From: an uncultured Spirochaetales bacterium
GTDB lineage: Bacteria > Spirochaetota > Spirochaetia > Sphaerochaetales > Sphaerochaetaceae
Length of the DNA stretch: 9,691 bases
Direction: 5' to 3'
NCBI GenBank assembly: GCA_949292445.1
Contig: CASEZU010000064.1
Coordinates: 1 to 9,691 of the forward strand
Of the stretch, positions 1 through 6,984 are shown in pieces. Under the pieces are notes generated by a model. The model was given only the letters and a program-made list of their open reading frames with translations, was not told the DNA's origin and searched no databases. How positions within the stretch are numbered: the first letter of the stretch is position 1; each line of letters starts with the position of its first letter. The position numbers and the translations under genes were made by a program.

Positions 1-429
1 CTCGATGTGACAATACAGGCTCAGGTCCTGGATATGATCAGAAAGCTGAAGACGGAGATGAATACCGCTATGATCCTCATCTCCCATGATCTCGGTGTTG
101 TCGCCCAGACCTGTGACCGTGTAGCCATCATCTATGCTGGCCGTATCGTGGAGACCGGCAATCTCCGTGATATCTATAAGAATCCGAAGCATCCATACAC
201 GATAGGACTGCTTGATTCGATTCCGTCGCTTACAAAGGAGGCAAAACGGCTTAAACCTATCAAAGGCCTTATGCCGGATCCTACGGATCTGCCGCCCGGA
301 TGCCCGTTTGCCCCAAGATGCAACTATGCCACAGCAGCATGCTCGGAAGCTGTTCCGGAGCTTGCTGACAGGGGGAATGGCCATCTTGTCAGATGCATCA
401 TGGACATCTCTGGAAAGGAGGGACAGTAA
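1..429 (+). CDS. oppD: Oligopeptide/dipeptide ABC transporter ATPase, OppD/DppD type (5' end missing)
   Basis: This is the C-terminal 142 codons of one of the two cytoplasmic ATPases that power a peptide importer. The frame is open at base 1, beginning inside the D-loop (LDVTIQAQ). It then shows the H-loop (LISHDLG), the NPKHPYT motif typical of the oligopeptide C-terminal extension, and a Cys-rich tail (PPGCPFAPRC, then two further Cys). A comparable Cys cluster holds an Fe-S centre in at least one characterised Dpp transporter; whether it does here is unknown. The stop codon shares a base with the next gene's ATG (TAATG), the usual D-F arrangement of Opp/Dpp operons, so the two ATPases are translationally coupled. 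Walker A, Q-loop, signature and Walker B lie outside the window. Peptide specificity cannot be told from an ATPase. Confidence 0.93.
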   Translation, partial: LDVTIQAQVLDMIRKLKTEMNTAMILISHDLGVVAQTCDRVAIIYAGRIVETGNLRDIYKNPKHPYTIGLLDSIPSLTKEAKRLKPIKGLMPDPTDLPPGCPFAPRCNYATAACSEAVPELADRGNGHLVRCIMDISGKEGQ

Positions 430-1385
430 TGGCAAAGGAAGAACTTCTCAGGGTTGAGAACCTTAAGAAATTTTTCTCAACGAACTCCGGTATGCTGCAT
501 GCTGTAGATGATGTTTCCTTCTCGCTGGCAAAAGGGGAGACGCTTGGGGTCGTAGGAGAGTCCGGGTGCGGGAAATCGACTCTTGGCCGCACGATAATCC
601 GTCTTCATGAACCCACAGGGGGAAAGATTTTCTTCCGCGGGGAGGATATTACCGATGCTGATAAGAAGCGGATGAAGGAACTGAGAAGGGATATGCAGAT
701 CATATTCCAGGATCCTTTCGCTTCACTCAATCCGAGGATGACGGTCTCCCAGACCATAGAGGAAAGCCTTCTCATACAGGGACTGTTCTCCAGGAAAGAC
801 AAAGAAGGCCTGAGGAAGCGCGTTCATGAGCTGATGGATCTCGTAGGGCTTTCCGAAAGGCTTGTGAACAGTTATCCGCATGAGCTTGATGGCGGAAGAA
901 GGCAGAGAATAGGGATTGCGCGCGTTCTTGCTCTCAATCCTGAGTTCATCGTCTGTGATGAACCTGTATCGGCTCTCGATGTTTCGATACAGGCCCAGAT
1001 TCTCAATCTGATGCAGGATCTCCAGGATTCATTCGGATTCTCATATCTCTTCATTACTCATGATCTCTCTGTCGTGAAGCATCTTTCAGATGAGATCATG
1101 GTCATGTATCTCGGGAAAGTGGTTGAGAAGTGCAGCACTTCCGACCTCTTCCGCAATCCGCTGCATCCATATACGCAGGCATTGCTCTCTGCGATTCCTG
1201 TTTCGGATCCGGATTTCCATGCGGACAGGATCATCCTCGAAGGAGAGATCTCCAGTCCGATAGATCCTCCGGCAGGATGCCGCTTTGCAGCTCGCTGCCG
1301 CTATGCGACTGACAGATGCAGGCAATGTGATATCCCTCTTCGTGAAGCCGAGCCAGGGCACTTTGTCGCATGCGTCCTCGATTAG
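429..1385 (+). CDS. oppF: Oligopeptide/dipeptide ABC transporter ATPase, OppF/DppF type
   Basis: This is the second ATPase of the peptide importer, 318 residues and complete. The ATG at 429 is chosen because it overlaps the preceding stop by one base and follows a strong GGAAAGGAGGG ribosome site; an in-frame ATG 12 codons earlier lies inside the previous gene and lacks support. Walker A is GESGCGKST (residues 43-51), the Q-loop glutamine is Q94, Walker B ends in D177-E178, the D-loop is SALD (181-184) and the switch histidine is H211. The C-terminus has the NPLHPYT motif and a Cys-rich tail like its partner. The ABC signature is unusual: LDGGR (153-157) in place of LSGGQ. All other catalytic motifs are intact, so the protein is probably active. 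It is followed 23 bp later by the binding-protein gene. The substrate is presumably a short peptide or peptide-like compound, not determinable here. Confidence 0.95.
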   Translation: MAKEELLRVENLKKFFSTNSGMLHAVDDVSFSLAKGETLGVVGESGCGKSTLGRTIIRLHEPTGGKIFFRGEDITDADKKRMKELRRDMQIIFQDPFASLNPRMTVSQTIEESLLIQGLFSRKDKEGLRKRVHELMDLVGLSERLVNSYPHELDGGRRQRIGIARVLALNPEFIVCDEPVSALDVSIQAQILNLMQDLQDSFGFSYLFITHDLSVVKHLSDEIMVMYLGKVVEKCSTSDLFRNPLHPYTQALLSAIPVSDPDFHADRIILEGEISSPIDPPAGCRFAARCRYATDRCRQCDIPLREAEPGHFVACVLD

Positions 1386-1408
1386 AAATCCAACCCAGGA
1401 GGTTTTAT

Positions 1409-2947
1409 ATGAAAAAAGCACTTGCTGTTCTGCTTGTACTCGTAGCTCTTGTCCCAGCCGTTTTCGCAATGGGAGGCGGTGAGTCGGGATCTGTCGATGA
1501 ATCCGGATACAAGGATACGATCACTGTCGCTATCGGAGCTGATGTGACATCCTTCGATCCCCATATCGGCAAGGAGACTCCGGCAGTTGCTGTCACGAAC
1601 CACATCTACGATACGCTCGTCAGCGTTGATCCCGTCACGGATGAGGTTGTCCCGCAGATTGCTGAAAGCTGGGAGCTTGTCTCTGATACAGAGTACAGAT
1701 TCCACATCAGACAGGGAATAAAGTTCCACAACGGCGAGGATCTGACAGCAGATGATGTCAAGTATTCCCTTGACCGTGCCATTGCCAGCGCCGCAGTCTC
1801 CTACATCGTTGACTTCATCGATGAAGTCATCGTAGAGGATGATTACACTGTGCTTGTGAAGCTCGATGCTCCGTATGCTCCTGCACTCAGGAACCTTGCT
1901 GTACCTTTTGCTGCAATTGTTCCTCAGGATTATACATCCGCAGATGAGAATATCCTCAGAACCGCTCCGGTAGGCTCCGGTCCTTATAAGTTCGAGTCGT
2001 GGTCACAGAATGACAGCACAAGGCTTGTTGCCAATGACGAGTATTATGCTGGTGCTCCGCAGACGAAGTATCTTGAGTTCCGCGTTGTTCCGGAAGCTGC
2101 TCAGAGGACAATTGCACTTGAGACTGGTGAGGTCGATCTCTGCTACGATCCTCTTACAGCTGATAAGCAGAGGATCCGTGAGAACGATGACCTCATGCTC
2201 ATCTCCGCTCCATCTCTTACCTGCTATTATCTTTCGATGAACATGAACAAGGCTCCTTTTGACAATAAGCTTGTCCGCCAGGCCATAAGCCATGCGATTG
2301 ACAGGCAGCTTATCGTCGATACGCTTTATATGGGCGATGGCCAGGCAGCAGATGATCTTGTCGCACCTGCCGTATTCGGATACTACGGCTGCGGTGTCGA
2401 TGAGTATGATCCAGAGCTTTCAAAGCAGCTTCTTGCTGAAGCTGGCTATCCGGATGGATTCTCCTGCACGATCTGGGTGAATAACAATCAGGAAAGGGTA
2501 GAGGTCTGCCAGGTTCTTCAGTCCATGCTCAGCGAGGTCGGGATTGACTGCCGCCTTGAGGTTATGGAGTTCGGTGCATTCATCAGCCGCACGACATCCG
2601 GCGAGCATGACATGGCTTACTTCGGATGGGTCACATCCACAAAGGATGCTGATTATTCATATTATTCGCTTGAGCACTCCTCTCAGCAGGGCGCAGCAGG
2701 AAACAGGACATTCGTCAATGATCCAGAGGTCGACAGACTTGTTGAAATCGGCAGAAGCAATGCAGATGAATCTGTCAGACTTGAAGCGTATAAGGAGCTT
2801 GCGGTTTATCTCAAGGATCTGGCAAATAATGCTAACATCGTTTACACGGATATCTCTGCTGGTGCAGGCAAGAATGTTGAGAACTTCGTTCTCGATCCGA
2901 TCGGATATCATGAACTCCAGAATGTACGTGTAAAAGGTTCAAGATAA
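1409..2947 (+). CDS. Peptide ABC transporter substrate-binding protein, family 5 (SBP_bac_5)
   Basis: This is the extracytoplasmic receptor that captures the substrate and delivers it to the permeases, 512 residues. The ATG at 1409 follows CAGGAGGT at about 7 bp; an upstream in-frame ATG at 1370 lies inside the ATPase gene and would spoil the signal peptide. Residues 1-20 form a classic export signal: MKK, a Leu/Val/Ala core, and a VFA-type signal peptidase I site before MGGGES. There is no lipobox cysteine, so it is predicted to be a free periplasmic protein. The mature start (VTSFDPH, NHIYDTL, VVPQIAESWE, GIKFHNGEDLTADDV) matches the family 5 dipeptide/oligopeptide/nickel-binding group, as does the length. 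Its position after both ATPases is consistent with a five-component Opp/Dpp system whose permeases lie upstream. Ligand specificity is unknown; the downstream hydrolases favour a peptide or amide compound. Confidence 0.94.
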   Translation: MKKALAVLLVLVALVPAVFAMGGGESGSVDESGYKDTITVAIGADVTSFDPHIGKETPAVAVTNHIYDTLVSVDPVTDEVVPQIAESWELVSDTEYRFHIRQGIKFHNGEDLTADDVKYSLDRAIASAAVSYIVDFIDEVIVEDDYTVLVKLDAPYAPALRNLAVPFAAIVPQDYTSADENILRTAPVGSGPYKFESWSQNDSTRLVANDEYYAGAPQTKYLEFRVVPEAAQRTIALETGEVDLCYDPLTADKQRIRENDDLMLISAPSLTCYYLSMNMNKAPFDNKLVRQAISHAIDRQLIVDTLYMGDGQAADDLVAPAVFGYYGCGVDEYDPELSKQLLAEAGYPDGFSCTIWVNNNQERVEVCQVLQSMLSEVGIDCRLEVMEFGAFISRTTSGEHDMAYFGWVTSTKDADYSYYSLEHSSQQGAAGNRTFVNDPEVDRLVEIGRSNADESVRLEAYKELAVYLKDLANNANIVYTDISAGAGKNVENFVLDPIGYHELQNVRVKGSR

Positions 2948-2964
2948 TTATAATTTCAAACAAT

Positions 2965-2989
2965 AGCCGGCAGGGATGACCTGCCGGCT
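2965..2989 (+). promoter_or_regulatory. Intercistronic RNA hairpin after the binding-protein gene
   Basis: A perfect 10-bp inverted repeat (AGCCGGCAGG, loop GATGA, CCTGCCGGCT) lies in the 58-bp gap between the binding protein and the amidohydrolase. It is GC-rich and stable but has no following T-run, so it is more likely a 3' mRNA-stabilising element or a partial terminator than a full terminator. Such structures after binding-protein genes commonly keep the receptor more abundant than downstream products. The ribosome site of the next gene (AAGGAGA, 2994-3000) starts 5 bp after the stem. Confidence 0.7.
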
Positions 2990-3005
2990 GGTCAAGGAGA
3001 GAATT

Positions 3006-3767
3006 ATGCTGCTTAGTGAAATCACATGGGTGAAAGCAGAGGAGTATTTCAGGCACAACGATATGGTCATCATCCCTATCGGAAGCATCGAATGCCATGG
3101 AAAGCATATGCCTCTTGGAACCGATACCCTTATTCCGGACAAGATCATTGAGCTTGTCAGGAAGCAGAACGATGATATCCTCATCGCTCCTACGATGCCT
3201 TATGGTGCCTGCGAGAGTCTTTATCCATTCCCCGGTACCGTCAATCTTGGCACGGATCTGCTTTATCAGCTGATGAAAACGATCATCTGGAATCTCAAGC
3301 ACCATGGTGCAAGGAAGTTCGTGATCCTCAATGGCCATGGCGGGAATATCAAGGCACTTGAGAGAATCGGATATGAGCTGGATAGCGAGGGGTGCATGAT
3401 GGCTCTCCTGAACTGGTGGCTCAATGTCTGGGAACTCAATCCGGCATGGAAGGGCGGTCACGGCGGCGGCGAGGAGACGGCAGGTGTCCTTGCGGTGAAT
3501 CCGGATCTTGTTGATAGGAAGTATGTCGATGATCCTCTTGTGCTGAAGGATGTATCGCCGGCAATCAAAGCCAGCGGATTCAATAGTGCTGAATTCAGAG
3601 GTGTGAATGTGACAATCCCGCGCCTCACTGATCATGTCACGGATAATGGATGGATCGGACCTGACCATCCGAAGTATGCGACAAAGGAATGGGGCGACGA
3701 AATGCTGCAGGCTTTCGCGGATTATATGGTTTCATTCCTTGAAGAATTCAGCAAAGTGGAACTATGA
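3006..3767 (+). CDS. Creatininase-family metal-dependent amidohydrolase
   Basis: A 253-residue cytoplasmic protein of the creatininase / creatinine amidohydrolase superfamily, metal enzymes that open cyclic or linear amide bonds. The metal-site signature is clear: IGSIECHGKHMPLGTD (E29, H31 and D40 are the likely ligands), followed by ILNGHGGN (H111) and GHGGGEETAG (about 151-160), where the family usually has an H-x-x-x-x-E-T-S-like segment. Length is normal for the family. The ATG at 3006 is chosen for the AAGGAGA ribosome site 6 bp upstream; an earlier in-frame ATG at 2976 falls in the preceding hairpin. Family members include true creatininase, formamide deformylases of flavin/deazaflavin synthesis and the mycofactocin peptidase MftE, so the name does not fix the substrate. 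Its place between a peptide transporter and a peptidase suggests it hydrolyses an imported amide or small peptide. This is inference. Confidence 0.9.
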   Translation: MLLSEITWVKAEEYFRHNDMVIIPIGSIECHGKHMPLGTDTLIPDKIIELVRKQNDDILIAPTMPYGACESLYPFPGTVNLGTDLLYQLMKTIIWNLKHHGARKFVILNGHGGNIKALERIGYELDSEGCMMALLNWWLNVWELNPAWKGGHGGGEETAGVLAVNPDLVDRKYVDDPLVLKDVSPAIKASGFNSAEFRGVNVTIPRLTDHVTDNGWIGPDHPKYATKEWGDEMLQAFADYMVSFLEEFSKVEL

Positions 3768-3773
3768 CAGCAG

Positions 3774-3799
3774 AGATGTGATGGTCCTCCATCACATCT
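3774..3799 (+). promoter_or_regulatory. Intercistronic RNA hairpin after the creatininase-family gene
   Basis: A perfect 11-bp inverted repeat (AGATGTGATGG, loop TCCT, CCATCACATCT), extendable by one G-T pair, occupies the 55-bp gap before the M42 peptidase gene. It begins 6 bp after the stop codon and is followed by TATTG, too few T residues for a confident terminator. It could be a leaky terminator or a 3'-end stabiliser. It is unrelated in sequence to the hairpin at 2965-2989 but sits in the equivalent place. Confidence 0.65.
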
Positions 3800-3822
3800 T
3801 ATTGCAATAAAGGAATTTGCAG

Positions 3823-4899
3823 ATGAAAGAAAATAGAGAATACGCATCCCTGATCGCTCGCCTGAGCAATGCCAATGGCGTGTCAGGTTTTGAGGATGAG
3901 GTGCTTGAGATTCTTTGCAATGAATCTGAAGGGCTGGGGAAAAGACACAGGGATTCACTTCTTAATTACTATATAGAGGATGAAAGGGACTCTTCTCTTC
4001 CGCTTGTCCAGCTCGATTGCCATTCGGATGAGGTCGGGTTCATGATCCGTGCCATCCGCCCTGATGGGATGCTTGAATTCATGCCTGTCGGAGGGTGGGT
4101 TGTCACGAATATTCCTGCGCATATGGTCAGAGTGCAGACAGCTTCAGGTGAGTATATCCCCGGTGTCGTAGCTTCAAAGCCGCCGCACTATATGTCTGAA
4201 GCTGAGAGAAAAGCACCGCTGGAGATATCTTCGCTTGTCATTGATGTAGGTGCAACATCTGCAGAAGAGGCAAGGGAAGAGTATGGTATCAGGATAGCGG
4301 CCCCTGTCGTTCCGGATGTGACTTCGTTCTGGGATGAGAAGCATGACAGGATATTCGGCAAAGCTTTCGATAACAGAATGGGATGTGCAGAGGTCCTTTC
4401 GGTTCTGTCAGAACTCAAAGGCGAAAAGCTCAATGTGCGTCTTACCGGTGCTTTTGCTTCCCAGGAGGAAGTCGGTGTGAGAGGTGCAACGGTTACTGCT
4501 CAGGCTTTGAGACCTGATTGCGCGATTGTCTTTGAGGGATGTCCCGCGGATGATACGGTTGTACCTGGCTATCAGGTGCAGACTGCAATCGGCAGAGGCC
4601 CGATGCTCCGCCATATCGATGCAAGGATGATCACCAACCCGCGCTTCCAGCGCTTTGCTCTCGATATAGCCAGAGAGGAGGGTATTCCTGTTCAGGAAGC
4701 TGTCAGGACCGGTGGCTCGACAAATGGATCTGTGATCAATCTTACAGGTACAGGTGTTCCTGCAATCGTAATAGGGATTCCTGTGCGTTATGCGCATACG
4801 CACTATGGCATATCTGCTGTTTCTGATTTCGTTGATGGCCTCAGGCTTGCGCTTGCTGTCATACGCCGTCTCGACAGAGAGACGATAGGTAGTTTCTGA
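3823..4899 (+). CDS. M42-family metallopeptidase (glutamyl aminopeptidase / endoglucanase-like aminopeptidase)
   Basis: A 358-residue cytoplasmic co-catalytic metallo-aminopeptidase of the M42 (tetrahedral aminopeptidase) family, which trims N-terminal residues from short peptides. The metal and catalytic residues are in the right order: H67 and D69 (LDCHSDEVGF), bridging D183 (GKAFDNRMGC), catalytic E215 and metal E216 (QEEVGVRGA), E238 (FEGCPADD) where many relatives have Asp, and H325 (RYAHTHYG). NGVSGFEDEV near residue 18 and GGSTNGSVIN near 297 are also family hallmarks. Start choice: ATG at 3823 lies 8 bp after AAAGGA; a TTG two codons earlier is too close to that site. Its stop overlaps the next ATG (TGATG), so it is coupled to the PLP-enzyme gene. 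Following a peptide importer, it most plausibly digests the imported peptide. Some relatives act as deblocking enzymes, and cellulase-type annotations in this family are historical. Confidence 0.92.
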   Translation: MKENREYASLIARLSNANGVSGFEDEVLEILCNESEGLGKRHRDSLLNYYIEDERDSSLPLVQLDCHSDEVGFMIRAIRPDGMLEFMPVGGWVVTNIPAHMVRVQTASGEYIPGVVASKPPHYMSEAERKAPLEISSLVIDVGATSAEEAREEYGIRIAAPVVPDVTSFWDEKHDRIFGKAFDNRMGCAEVLSVLSELKGEKLNVRLTGAFASQEEVGVRGATVTAQALRPDCAIVFEGCPADDTVVPGYQVQTAIGRGPMLRHIDARMITNPRFQRFALDIAREEGIPVQEAVRTGGSTNGSVINLTGTGVPAIVIGIPVRYAHTHYGISAVSDFVDGLRLALAVIRRLDRETIGSF

Positions 4900-5957
4900 T
4901 GAAAGTCATCGGTGGAATGTTCCCGCTGGAGAAGCCGGGTACAGGTGATAACGGATATCTTGCCTCTCTTGGCGGGGATGCGGAACTGTTCATGTCCGGG
5001 CGCTGTGCGCTTTATGCCTGCCTTGAGGATATAGGGGGTGGCTCTGCCGGGAAAACGGCCTATGTCCCTTCATATACCTGTGAGACTGTTCTGGCTCCAT
5101 ATGAGAAAGCGGGGTACAGGCTGAGGTTCTATGACATAGATCCGGAGAATATGAGGCCTGTATTCCATGAAGGGGATTTGGAGGGAGTCTCGGTCATGGG
5201 ACTCTGCGGATACTATGGGTTCATCAGATATGATGGATCCTTTCCCGGCGTGTGCCACAGGCATGGGGTTAAAGTCGTCCAGGATACTACTCATAGTCCG
5301 TATTTTGCAGATCCTGAGGCTGACTATCTGGCTGGAAGTCTCAGGAAATGGATGGGCGTCGCTGCCGGCGGGGTTGCTGTTAAGAGAAATGGCAGGTTCA
5401 GTGCCGTTCCGCTCCCTCCTGATGAAGAGCATCTCAAAGGCAGATATGATTCTTTTGAAGAGCGGAGCGAGGCGCTCAGGACAGGCGATGAGAGCCATGA
5501 TGAAAAGGCTTCCGGGATTTTCTGGGAAACTGAGCTCAGGCTCAGGAGAATATTCGATTCCTATGCCGGTGATGAATTGTCAGAGCGCATCATCAGGACA
5601 TTCGATTTCGAGGGAATGAGGGAGAGGCGCCGCCGCAATTATATGACAGTGCTTTCCAATCTCAGAGCTCCTCGGGATTTCAGAGTTGTATTTGATACGC
5701 TTGAGGACTGTGATGTTCCAAGTCATTTTACCGTCTATGCAGATGACCGGGATAGCTTTCAGCAGACTCTGAGGGAAAAGGGGATTTCCAGCACTGTGTA
5801 CTGGCCAAGAACCCCTGCTTCTGAAAGCACAGAAGGTTTTGATGAGCTCTATCCAGGGGCTGCATATATCTATGACCATGTCTGTTCCATACAGATCGAT
5901 CAGAGATATGGCGATGATGAGATGAGGTATCTTGCTTCCGTCCTGAATGCCTTGTGA
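4899..5957 (+). CDS. DegT/DnrJ/EryC1/StrS-like PLP-dependent enzyme, divergent
   Basis: A 352-residue protein with the pattern of fold-type I PLP enzymes of the DegT/DnrJ sugar-aminotransferase group. Visible features are SGRCALYACL near residue 33 (phosphate-binding region), VPSYTCETVLAPY near 56, GYRLRFYDID near 72, VVQDTTHS with D129 positioned to pair with the pyridine nitrogen, and SLRKWMGVAAGG with K150 as the expected Schiff-base lysine. The Arg-Lys-Trp form and the GG after it match a subgroup that is not the classical nucleotide-sugar aminotransferases. The C-terminal half (about 170-352) is Arg/Glu/Asp-rich and I recognise no further motif. The ATG overlaps the peptidase stop by one base, so expression is coupled. 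In this operon it may transaminate or otherwise process a product of the two hydrolases; no sugar-nucleotide genes are nearby to support cell-surface sugar synthesis. The substrate is unknown. Confidence 0.75.
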   Translation: MKVIGGMFPLEKPGTGDNGYLASLGGDAELFMSGRCALYACLEDIGGGSAGKTAYVPSYTCETVLAPYEKAGYRLRFYDIDPENMRPVFHEGDLEGVSVMGLCGYYGFIRYDGSFPGVCHRHGVKVVQDTTHSPYFADPEADYLAGSLRKWMGVAAGGVAVKRNGRFSAVPLPPDEEHLKGRYDSFEERSEALRTGDESHDEKASGIFWETELRLRRIFDSYAGDELSERIIRTFDFEGMRERRRRNYMTVLSNLRAPRDFRVVFDTLEDCDVPSHFTVYADDRDSFQQTLREKGISSTVYWPRTPASESTEGFDELYPGAAYIYDHVCSIQIDQRYGDDEMRYLASVLNAL

Positions 5958-5959
5958 GT

Positions 5960-6805
5960 TCAGTGGCTGATGAGCTCAAGCATTTTCCGGTAGCGTTTTC
6001 CGCTTTCCGCTGATTTGCTCTTCGCCTTGATTGAAGCGAGTATTGAAAGAATCTCGATTATCGAGATAGAAGGAAGAATTGAATTCGTCACGCCGAGGAT
6101 GCTTGCCGGTGCTGTCAGTGAGCAGGTTGCCTCTGACGCGATGCGGGATTCCGGATTGTCTGTGATGGCGATTACCGGGATCCCTTCTTCTTTGCAGAGT
6201 GATACCGTTTTTACCGTTGATTCTCCATGCGGAGTGATGGCAATCGCAATCAGAAGGCTTTTATCTGCACTGATCTGTGCCAGCTGGCTCGAAAGCAGAT
6301 GATGGTCGCTCAGATCGAGCATGATCGTATTCATGCCGATTGATATCAGGCGGCGTGTGCAGTAATCAGCAGAGACCTGGCTCACTCCATGAGCTGCGAC
6401 GAAAATACGTTCGGAGGAGAGAATCATTTCCGCAGCCTTTGCGATTGCTTCTTTCTGATCTGATTCAATGATGTATGAAAGGCTGGCTTTCTCGGTTTCT
6501 ACGATACGTTCTGCAGCTTTTTCCTCTTCATAGCTTTCAAACTGCCATCTTTCATTCGGCTGATTCCAGAAGACCGTATATTTTCTCAATGCTTCCCTGA
6601 AATCCGTGAAACTTGAAAAACCAAGGCTCCGGCAGTAGCTGATCAGCGTAACTTCGCTTATGTTTATTGTCGCTGCGAGTTTCTTGAGAGAATAGAAGCA
6701 GCATGCCGATACATTTGCGAGGATGTAATCAGAAATCTGCTTTCTTTTCTTGCTCTGCGTGGGATAGCAATCTTTGATTCTTGTGATTATGTCGGACCCT
6801 GCCAT
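5960..6805 (-). CDS. MurR/RpiR-family transcriptional regulator (HTH + SIS domain)
   Basis: A 281-residue DNA-binding regulator. Residues 1-75 form the RpiR-type helix-turn-helix (YSLKKLAATINISEVTLISY, then GFSSFTDFREAL), and residues about 120-250 form a SIS fold, the phosphosugar-binding domain (ERIFVAAHGVSQVSADYC, LIAIAITPHGESTVKT, GIPVIAITDNPESRIASEA). The usual Ser-rich ligand loop (S-x-S-G-x-T) reads ITPHGES, so the ligand may differ from a simple phosphosugar. The ATG at 6805 is preceded by a weak GGGG ribosome site. It converges on the peptide operon with 2 bp between the stops and no terminator between them, so transcripts from both sides must overlap. Relatives control amino-sugar, muropeptide and sialic acid genes. 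Adjacency makes the peptide operon the likeliest target, though its promoter lies outside the window. Confidence 0.92.
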   Translation of the reverse strand: MAGSDIITRIKDCYPTQSKKRKQISDYILANVSACCFYSLKKLAATINISEVTLISYCRSLGFSSFTDFREALRKYTVFWNQPNERWQFESYEEEKAAERIVETEKASLSYIIESDQKEAIAKAAEMILSSERIFVAAHGVSQVSADYCTRRLISIGMNTIMLDLSDHHLLSSQLAQISADKSLLIAIAITPHGESTVKTVSLCKEEGIPVIAITDNPESRIASEATCSLTAPASILGVTNSILPSISIIEILSILASIKAKSKSAESGKRYRKMLELISH

Positions 6806-6836
6806 TCAGACCCCATAGGTTGATTTCAGTAAATAA

Positions 6837-6866
6837 AATATACCGTATGCGATAATGAGAGGTCAA
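6837..6866 (-). promoter_or_regulatory. Predicted sigma70-type promoter of the RpiR-family gene
   Basis: On the - strand, TTGACC (6861-6866) and TATATT (6837-6842) are separated by 18 bp, a good match to the -35 and -10 consensus. Transcription would start near 6830, giving a leader of about 25 nt before the ATG at 6805. The call rests on consensus similarity and position only. I see no convincing operator palindrome overlapping it. Confidence 0.6.
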
Positions 6867-6936
6867 TCTGAACCGGAAAGTGGCACTGAGAATGAGACTA
6901 TAAAGCCCTGAATATGCAATGAAGCTTGAAAAAAAG
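6867..6936. other. Non-coding remnant between the regulator promoter and the IS
   Basis: These 70 bp hold no gene I can support on either strand. The segment ends in GAAAAAAAG directly against the left IS end. On the - strand it does not continue the reading frame of the truncated gene on the far side of the IS, and it does not share the IS-adjacent octamer of that side. Confidence 0.6.
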
Positions 6937-6959
6937 GGTTCTAAATCTTTTGGCGTGTA
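6937..6959 (+). repeat. Left terminal inverted repeat of the ISL3-family element
   Basis: Begins GGTTCT, ends CGTGTA, and matches the reverse complement of 8571-8593 at 18 of 23 positions; the mismatches are at positions 7, 11 and 15-17 of the repeat. It lies at the 3' side of the transposase gene. Confidence 0.85.
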
Positions 6960-6960
6960 G

Positions 6961-6984
6961 TAAGGAGGTCACATGGCCTCCTTA
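6961..6984 (-). terminator. Hairpin spanning the transposase stop codon
   Basis: TAAGGAGGTC and GGCCTCCTTA flank a 4-nt loop: eight perfect outer pairs, one G-T pair and one more pair. Read on the transposase strand the stop codon (6969-6971) is within the hairpin, and no T-run follows it, so termination would be weak. The stem contains a Shine-Dalgarno-like AAGGAGG, which on the + strand would be masked before the ATG at 6973. It could block translation or transcription entering the element from outside, a role known for hairpins near IS ends. Function is inference; the repeat itself is seen directly. Confidence 0.5.

Noticed and set aside
2832..3668. A 278-codon open frame on the - strand across the end of the binding-protein gene and most of the creatininase gene
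   Set aside because: It is antisense to two genes with clear family motifs, and its Cys/His/Ile-rich translation shows no recognisable pattern. It is a by-product of codon bias.
6817..6873. Two AGGT-x-x-AT-x-T-like elements around the regulator promoter as possible operator repeats
   Set aside because: Only about 8 of 12 positions agree and neither is palindromic, so this is not above chance in 130 bp.
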